The position numbers were made by a program, and so were the translations under genes. Below, piece by piece: positions 56,568 through 64,000 of a stretch of DNA of 64,000 bases (the stretch's first letter is position 1; the number at the start of each line of letters is the position of its first letter). Origin of the DNA: Buxus sempervirens (Eukaryota > Streptophyta > Magnoliopsida > Buxales > Buxaceae); NCBI GenBank assembly GCA_947561395.2, contig OX387188.1, positions 12,116,061 to 12,180,060 of the forward strand. Direction: 5' to 3'. The notes beneath the pieces are model-generated. The model was not told where the DNA came from. It did no database searches and saw only the letters and a program-made list of their open reading frames with translations.

Positions 56568-57850
56568 CATGCAACCCATTATGCGGAGCAAATAGGTTGC
56601 TAGTATGATTGAATCAACTATAAAGCAAGCCCTTGATTATTTGCCATAATATATTTGTAAAGATTTTAATAAAAATTATATGATGACAATGAATTGCACC
56701 AATTTTAGTATAGTAAAGAGGGGGAAAAGCAGAATATTAAAGGTGATGGTAGAGTCAAACAAGTTAGTTCCATGGATATGTAACAAGATAATGGAGGTGG
56801 TGCCTGGGTTTGTTGCAACATGCACAAGGACTAACGATGGTTGATTTTTTCAGTTATTAGTTGCTTTTCTTTGTAGCCTTCATGGTTTTAAATCTGGATG
56901 TCAATTCTTGTTATTTGTGAATGGAACATTTTAGAGTAGGCCATATAAGGGGACCATGTTGAGTGAAACAGCAGTAGATGCGAATAATAGAATATTTCCA
57001 GTATCGTATGCTATTGTTTCATGTGAGGATCATGAAAATTGGCTTTGGTTTTTGCAAAAATTAAAGACTGCATTGAAGGTTTGAGGAGAGCTTTTGGTAG
57101 TGTATATCATACTTGTTGTGTTTGATACCCTGAAGAAAATTTTGTACTTGGCTAAGTCGAAAGCATTTACAAAAAGATGCAAAAGATCTTGCTCTTGTAT
57201 TGCTGTCAGAGCTAGCAAAGGCTAGATTACCAGAAGATTTTGTGGTGTTCATCCTGAATGCTCAGCTTGGGTCTGTAATAATTCATCACATCATTTAATG
57301 GTTAGGTGAAAATGGAAAGGCAACTGCCAATAATGTCCTTGATGGAAGAAATGCGAGTCAAACTTGGAGAGTTTCTGTTGAGGAAGCGCACTGAGATTGA
57401 TGGCTGGTATAATGTTGTTGGGATAAATGTTGTAAATCAAATAAAAAAAAAAGAACAGTGGGTGGATTGTTAGGTGTTTTGATAGTGGTGAGTTTGAGAT
57501 TGAGATGATGTCTGGAGAGAAGATTGGAATTGACTTGCTGCAAGATCATGTGGTTGTAGAAAGTGAGATATGACTGCAATACCTAGTGAGCATGCTTGTT
57601 ATGCCATAGGCATATCTAGGCAAGATGTATATAAATATATTGAGCCATTTTACCACAAAGACGCACAGTTACAAATTTGCTCTCAACTAATGCATGCTAT
57701 GACAATTCTTGATATGCCTATTATTAATCTTGACAATCCAATGTGTGCACCACGAAACGACTTGTTGAGCATCCTAGAACAAAACATATTGAATCTCAAT
57801 TGCAAGATAAAAGGACAATACATTGCAGATGTTGCAACCCACCTGACATA

Positions 57851-58410
57851 ACACAAAAACTTGTACGGCAGTCATCGAGGATATTCATGATTGTTATGTC
57901 AGAAGTAATCCACCTTGTGAGCAAGTTATCTTACTGGTATGATGGTTCTTTATTGAAAGTTGTTTATATTGTTCACCATTTTGGATTGTTGTAGTTCAAT
58001 TAGTAATATTGTGTTTCCAACATGTTATTTTTTTAATGGGTATGTAGCTCATGGCAGGGAGTTGTATGCTTATGGAAGGTATTGAATGGAAGAAGTACTG
58101 AAGCATCCTTTTTTGTAACTTATGCATGAAAGTCTTGTGTATTTAGTTCATATGTGTCACTTTAAATGGATTGCTTGTAGTATTACAATTTTGTTTATTC
58201 TAGTTAAAACTAAGACGATTTAAGGGTGATTGGTTAGGTCACGAAGAGCATAAGGATGTTAGGGGTGATTGGTTGGGTAACAATTTTAAGGGTTGGCTCT
58301 AATTAGACGTGAGTAGTTGAAGACGTGATTCATTCTTTCAAGTTGGTTCTCTCTCTATACTATCTCTCTCTCTCTCTCTCTCAACTTTTTGGTAAAGAAA
58401 AGCCTAACTT
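57851..58410. other. Flank between MULE relic and CACTA element
   Basis: No gene. GGTGATTGGTTAGGTCACGAAGAG-type words are partly duplicated near 58226-58280, and a (TC)n microsatellite lies at 58363-58382. Confidence 0.6.
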
Positions 58411-61400
58411 CACTACAAAAAAGGAGGGCTCTAGCGGCGGGGTTTAATGGACTTTTAACAGCGGTCTCTTAGTGACCGCTGCTAAAAGCCATCCCATTTT
58501 AGCCCTAATTTCTCCTTTTCCCCAATCTATCTCTCATTCCCCCGATCTCTGTCTCATGAAAGCCATTTCCCTCTTCCGACCCATTCCCTGTTGCATGCCC
58601 CTGCGAAAGTCCTTCTTCTCTCTATCTCTCTTGCCCTAATCGCTCTCATCCGACTTGTTCCCGCAATCCCCTGCCAAAGGCCTACTTCTCTCCATCTCTC
58701 TCACCCTAATCTCTCTTCCGACCTGTTCTCTCCATTCTTTCTGAACTGCCCTAATCAAAGCAAAATCGAAGCACTTTGGAGTAGTCCTCGTCTTGCGCTG
58801 CATTGTCCCTGGAGGACTTGACGGAGTCAGAGTGGTTCTACCTTATGTGCATCTCCTTCTCATTCCGACCTGGAATCAAGTAAGTTTCTTTTCTTCTCTT
58901 GATTGTTTTTTTTTATTATTTTAATTTTCACTTGGATTGTGGTTCTCTGTAAGTTTATGCTGTTGGATTTATGTGAAAGCCATTTCTCTCCATGCTGCCC
59001 TGAGGTTAAACAGGTTACGCACACGATCTGTTTCATAATTTAACAGTATTTTTTTGTCGTGCAAAACGTGAAGGCTTTTGGGTGTCGTTCTTAGAGAGCT
59101 GTTGTTCAGGCGCTCCACGTCTAAGAGAAAAGTCACGACTCTACTACCAGGTATCTTTCTTTATCATTTATGAAGGTGCTCTGTATTCTGTTCTAGTCTC
59201 GAATGCTCATGTATGGATGCATTGTCTCTTTAATTTGATTCTATTTCATGTGATTCCGACAAGAGTATAATGATCATCCTTGAATTCTCATTATTACTTC
59301 AACTTCGTCAGAGTTTTTTTTAATTGATTGAAAATTGTTAGAAGAAGTTCTATTTGATTTAGATCATGTCGTGGGGTTAAGGCTTTCAGATTGTGCATGG
59401 ATTCATGAAATAACGAGTCCTTATCAATGGCTCAGTTTTTGCTGTATCATTTCGTTCTCTTAGAAAGCCTTGTAATTAAGTGCGCACCTATGAAAAGGAT
59501 TTGATCAGAATTGTTTAAAGGAAGTTGAATGGTAATGACCCAGATAGTTCCATGTTTCCTGTTTCATCAATCTCGTTTCATTTTTTTTAATCACTTATAT
59601 TTCTTTTATCAATTTCATGTTACAACTTGGGGTTTGATTTATTTGTTTGTTTCTATTCTTTGGGATTGAGTTAGAATGGACGCAAGCTCATCGTTATATA
59701 TTGTTCAATTGTGAGAAGGCCACAGATTATTTAGAGTAAGATAATTATGCATGTAATTACTAAATGTTTTATTTGATAAAATTTTGATTTTGAATGCTTT
59801 ATAAATTTAATATTTATCTTTTCAGTCAACATGTTGGGTTACTTAAGATGAAGAATCCAAGAGCACGTCCACATGAAATTGATTAAATGCATAATGAGAA
59901 GTTTATCAGTTGGTTCATGCACTATGTAAGTAATGCTTACTTGATTCTAGTGGACAACTAAATTTATATTTTGACAAATTTATAATCTTTTTATTTATTT
60001 ATTTATTTATTACTTATATGCCAAAAATAGGTTCCAACATTGAAACAAGCAAATATAGAGGTGCCGGATGAGATTACAGAGCTTGCCCAAGGTCCACTTT
60101 CAGTGATGGTATGAATAGATTTGGATATTTGCCATACAATTCCATTATCTTGGATCATATAGATTCTAGGAGCATGTTACCTATAGAATAATAGATAAAT
60201 GACTTACTGGAATTTTTGTGTAACTGAATCAAAGCTATGTTTTGTTCTTTGAAATATGGCAAATTTGATTTTTTAACAAGTTATGTTAACTTGAAAGAAC
60301 AGAATTAATAGCCTCAACGCATTTAAGGAGTTAAACAACAAAAGTTAACAAATTCCTTGCTCTTTTCTGTTGTGGTTTTCTTCACCCTGTTTGTGTTACG
60401 TTCCTTTTCATATGCTATATGACAAGTAATGTTTTTTTGGATCTTTCTAGCTTGCTCTGAGGGAACACAACAGGTCGGTAATACTTCTACAAAGTAACAA
60501 CCCATATTTCCTTGTTATATCTTTCTCTATCGGATATGCAATTAGAACATTACCCTAAATCTTGTCCATTATTTGAGACTCCTGATAGGTTCTACTCAGG
60601 TGCTTTAGCTAGAGCAAGAGAAGCACTAATCTATGGTGTACCATCTCTTTGAATGTTATATATATTTTGAAAATATATGGCTTATATTTATTGCAGTAAT
60701 GTTATTTTCACTGTTGTTGCTACTTGAAAACTCTACTAAAAGATACAGAAGCCATGCCTCTGCCACCTCCAATTATAATAAAAAAAAAAAGTAGAAACTA
60801 GATCTGTTCTGGGTATTTTCATCGGCTGTTGATCACTTGTTTCGTAACACATCAGACTTACTTTGTAGAGGTGTGCAACATCTTAAAGAAAGAGACTTGG
60901 TCCATGCTTGATCCATGCCATAAATTGACCAATCGGTAATTATGAATATTTGGATCAATTTGAGGAATTGTCTCATCGAGTTGTCTACATATGCTAACAT
61001 CTTTTTCCTCATTCAGCTGATTTTTTTTTTTTTTTAATTTTCACTATTACGGTGGCTGATTTTATTCTAATAAAATTTCTAGCAGCAAATTTGATACTAT
61101 TTCCAGCTTCAGGTATTCCTAAACCAAGCTCGACCTCTATGACTGGAATTACATAAGAGGTGTGTCTGCTATAACTATCTGCACACCCACCCTTTTCTGT
61201 TTTTGGATTGTAGTTTTAATCCTTTTTTTTTAATATATGTAAGGGATTTTCTTATAATTTAGAATGCCATCTTGATCGAGAAAGAGAATAGAAAATGGTA
61301 AAACAATATAAAAAATAGCTGTTGACTTGAGTTTTTTGCTTTTTTTATGATTTGTGGTGTTTTGACTAATTGATGAGTTTTCTAGATTGTTTGGCAGTTA

Positions 61401-62080
61401 TTTTTGTTGTTCAAGAATCAAGACTGAAATGCTTTAATTGTTGCAAATAATCGATGAAGTACTTTATACTTCTGTAGAGTACTTCATTTGATTGTTTAGA
61501 AGTCCCATCGTGATTTCCACGATTCTAGGGAGATAAATATGTTGATAACATTCTTTTTTTCATCCCTCTTATTATTGAAATCCATGATCCATGGTTATGG
61601 ATTGGAATTGATCGAGTAAACTGTGACACCTAGTGTTCATTGGGTCAACAATATTTTATATTTTTTTTGGTAGTGCAACAATATTTTATATGATGGTGTA
61701 AAGCATAACCACCCCCATTATCAGTCCCTTTTCTCTGCTAACTAGTCCAGCAGCACTTTTAGTGCTTCGAGAGATGCTTTTTTGGCAAGACCAACTATTT
61801 TCAGATTTTAATATAACTCTCACCGCTTTCAGTATGTTGTTTGTCGTTTTGAGAATAAAATAAAATAAATTAAATGGCGAGGTAAAGCATTGGGGCCGTT
61901 TTGAAAGAAAAAATTAAATGGGCTTAAGTGGCGGGCTAAGACAGTCGTCTGTCGCTGAAAGATTCAACGACAGAACAATCAGTGGCAGACATCTGTCGCG
62001 GTGATAAGGGTTTAGCGGCAGTCCTTACTGATTTGGCAGCGGTCTTAGCCCACCGCTAAAAGGCCCATATTTTTGTAGTG
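58411..62080 (+). mobile_element. CACTA (EnSpm-type) DNA transposon, 3670 bp, non-autonomous
   Basis: Begins CACTACAAAAAAGGAGGG and ends TTTTTGTAGTG, with a 3-bp target duplication CTT on both sides (58408-58410 and 62081-62083). Subterminal repeats with AGCGG/CCGCT-type words (GTGACCGCTGCTAAAAG at left, CCCACCGCTAAAAGG at right) are inverted between the two ends. The interior has only remnants of the transposase-associated gene (59850-59926, 60031-60108). It could be moved only by a transposase made elsewhere. Confidence 0.92.
59850..60108 (+). pseudogene. CACTA-associated protein remnant (two exon-like pieces)
   Basis: 59850-59926 reads KNPRARPHEID, a stop, then MHNEKFISWFMHY before a GTAAGT donor; 60031-60108 reads VPTLKQANIEVPDEITELAQGPLSVM after an AAATAG acceptor. 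The pattern (HNxxFIxWF ... ITELAQGP) resembles the region before DUF4216 in plant CACTA genes. Family assignment is from recall of the pattern. The in-frame stop shows decay. Confidence 0.5.
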
Positions 62081-64000
62081 CTTCCTCATAAAAATAGGTT
62101 TACAGGCATTAGGAGAGAGAGGACAAGACAATCATAAAAATTTGTATGCAAAGGGTATATTAGGCATTAGGAAAGAAAGGGTATGATAGACATTAAAAAA
62201 TGGGTTTGCAAAGGGTAGAACTATCCATTTGAGTTCCGGAACAGTAAATTACCACTTGAATGTAAAACTGTTTAAAAAGCCTAACGCCCTCAACGACTAT
62301 TTTGAAAGCACTAGTGTCATGTAAATTTTTTGAAAAAGTAAACTTATTATGCAATTTTGCCCTTTTTTTCCATTCCGAAAATCTGACTACATTATCAGAT
62401 CCAAGGCTACTGGACACTTTCCTTTTTCTCTTATTAGATGAAGAAGACTCCCCCCTTTGGTTCTCCCGAGTTGCTTGGATCTTATCCATTTTCATTAAGT
62501 GACAATCTTTTTTCTTGGTGGTGTTCTTTGGTCTGAGTGTCTTTTCCTGTGCTTTATCTTTTTTTCCTCTCGAAAGGGTCAAAGTTAGATGGGGTAATGC
62601 AGATAGCTTATACACTGGGTTAGGCTGTATGTTTTCTGGGCCCCAAAATTAAAAATTGAGAAAGGAGAAGATTTGTGTCTATCTCAGTTATTTTGGTAAC
62701 TTTAGTACCTTGGACCCAATCCATCTCTATAGCTTGGCTCATGATACTAATGTTGGAAGTTTTCAGTCTTTATTGATGTCTATCTATAACATGAGATCTA
62801 AATTAAATGTGGAAGCAAGGGAACATACTTCCTGTCATTGTGATCAAGTGATAAGATTGAAGAATAATGTCTATCCAGTTTCCCATCTTTTTTTCTGTTT
62901 CGCAGAACCCTATAGAAACTCTTGGACGATAGGTGTTTCTTGTTTGTTGATTTGAGAGAAATGCTAAAAAGTGTTTTAAAGAATAAAGATGGATGAGGCA
63001 CCTCTATGTATATATAATATATATATTCCAAACCAAAGCACCCTTTCCCTTTATGATCTCACCCATTAGATCTCCCTTCAAAAGATCAAATCAATGGTTG
63101 AAATCAGTTACTAATTACTTAAGGCACATGAAATTACAATCATGCCCTCAAAATTTTATCAAAATACCCATTATTTAGAAGATATAAAATACACATATGC
63201 CACGTCTGCGTTGGACCACATTAAATCCCAAAAGGGACGTGCCCAACAAGTAATGTTACTATTGGCACAGATCATAGAGGAGTGAGCATCTTAAGGCCCT
63301 TCACTGTCAGAGTTGATTTCGATAGAATTTTCTCCATGGGTGCCATGCCATCTGACATCTCGATCTTGGCGTGTAGAATTAGCAACTGTTTGAGTTGCCT
63401 TTGTGGTGATGTTATCCTGAGTTGCAAGGCTAACTCGGTTGGGACTCACTTTTACTCGCCTCCTTCCTTGTCTCTTGCTTCTGCTGGTCTGAAAACATGG
63501 TTCGATAAAGCAAGGATGAACAACTTCTTAAAATCCCTAGTCATGTCTTCCATACCCACCACTAGGGAATCCCAAATAACACTGTTGCTCCAAAAATGGG
63601 CCGGTGTGGACACGTGTCTGTGGTGATGATGTGTCTCTACGCGGGCGTGCCAGTATCGTTTGATACAATGATTTTCGAGTCGATTCCTGACCCCGGGCAC
63701 CTGTTCCGAATCTGAACCGGGATCGGTTCAGTCGTACTGCAAGTCACCTGTAATAAAGTCGGTCAGGCGATGGTATGAAGACTAGGGGTTCGGTCTTCGT
63801 TTCGGGTTCTTGTAAGTGTTTGAAAGCAAAAGCAACTAACGGCACACAAATCCCTTTATTATAAAATCGGCCGAATAGCCGAAAGCGACAACAGATAATC
63901 CTCAAAATGGAAACAAAAAGTACAAAAGAAGATCGACAGGGCTCGCAGGACCGGCCTGTCCTGGTCTTATAGCCGTAATCGGGTATAAGCGCAGGAGGAA
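62081..64000. other. Right flank, no recognised gene
   Basis: Several short open frames exist on both strands (for example minus 62193-62615, with SSSNKRKRKVSSS, and 63282-63700 on both strands) but none is recognisable. The compositional change after about 63640 (more GC, GTATC-GTTT-GATAC hairpin at 63652-63665) suggests another element begins there. Confidence 0.45.

Larger units (their letters stand above)
54274..57850 (+). pseudogene. Mutator-like (MULE) transposase pseudogene, split by a solo LTR
   Basis: Left part (to 54752) includes VFQQALYKFSVAHHLPYKWVRNTTYYFDACC and ECSWMVTAKQ, the MuDR-type N-terminal zinc-binding region. After the LTR (56568 on) the frame resumes with stop codons: PIMRSK, MLSETAVDANNRIFPVSYAIVSCEDHENWLWFL (the MULE transposase core around 56955-57055), and near 57570 IPSEHACYAIG, resembling the SWIM zinc finger. 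The LTR insertion between CATGC repeats leaves the frame in register. Numerous stops and shifts make it a relic. The terminal inverted repeats were not identified. Confidence 0.8.

Noticed and set aside
63282-63700. Overlapping open frames on both strands near the right edge
   Set aside because: Neither translation resembles a known family and they oppose each other; not enough support for a gene.

Overview
The window is plant nuclear DNA from a repeat-rich, retrotransposon-dominated region, probably a dicot (inference). It has GT-AG introns, TATA boxes, Ty3/gypsy gag-pol of the Tat/Ogre lineage (two RNase H domains, ORF1-type proteins, 22-25 kb elements), CACTA and Mutator-like DNA transposons, and no recognisable ordinary host gene. 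I cannot name the species. Almost everything is transposon nested in transposon.

Layout. (1) 1-7640: right-hand (5') part of minus-strand Tat/Ogre element C: decayed gag-protease, a 5' leader with tandem repeats, a primer-binding site (PBS) and a 2.33-kb LTR. (2) 7641-10148: unassigned DNA ending in a CACTA-type terminus (F). (3) 10149-11349: truncated, oppositely oriented LTR (E). (4) 11350-48902: element B, a second Tat/Ogre family on the minus strand (protease, gag, ORF1, PBS, 5' LTR). It is split by a solo LTR at 13859-16136 and by element A at 18012-42980. A is complete, with LTR pair 18012-20310 / 40685-42980 and target duplication CTTGT; A itself holds a solo LTR (H) at 21225-23498. 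(5) 48903-54217: CACTA-like remnant G. (6) 54274-57850: Mutator-like transposase pseudogene split by a solo LTR (54753-56567, duplication CATGC). (7) 58411-62080: a 3.67-kb CACTA element (duplication CTT). (8) 62081-64000: unassigned.

How A works, as far as the sequence shows. Gag-pol reads on the minus strand and is dead: several frameshifts, stops, and an integrase that lost its catalytic end. On the opposite strand, between pol and the 3' LTR, A carries two intron-containing genes: a 7-exon plant-mobile-domain protein with an intact 771-codon frame, and a 2-exon ORF1-type protein with one frameshift. Each has its own TATA promoter. A conserved splice donor in the 5' LTR and an acceptor just before gag predict a 4-5 kb leader intron in A and C.

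The most striking structure is a regulatory-looking module. Clusters of 23-bp dyads, TATCCGG-N9-CCGGATA, repeat at exactly 39 bp: four copies in every A/C-type LTR, four in the leader of both A and C, four at the antisense ORF1-type gene promoter and two at the mobile-domain gene promoter (30 dyads). LTRs of the other families carry different CG-bearing dyads in the corresponding position upstream of their TATA boxes. This suggests a family-specific binding-site system shared by the sense LTR promoter and the antisense gene promoters.
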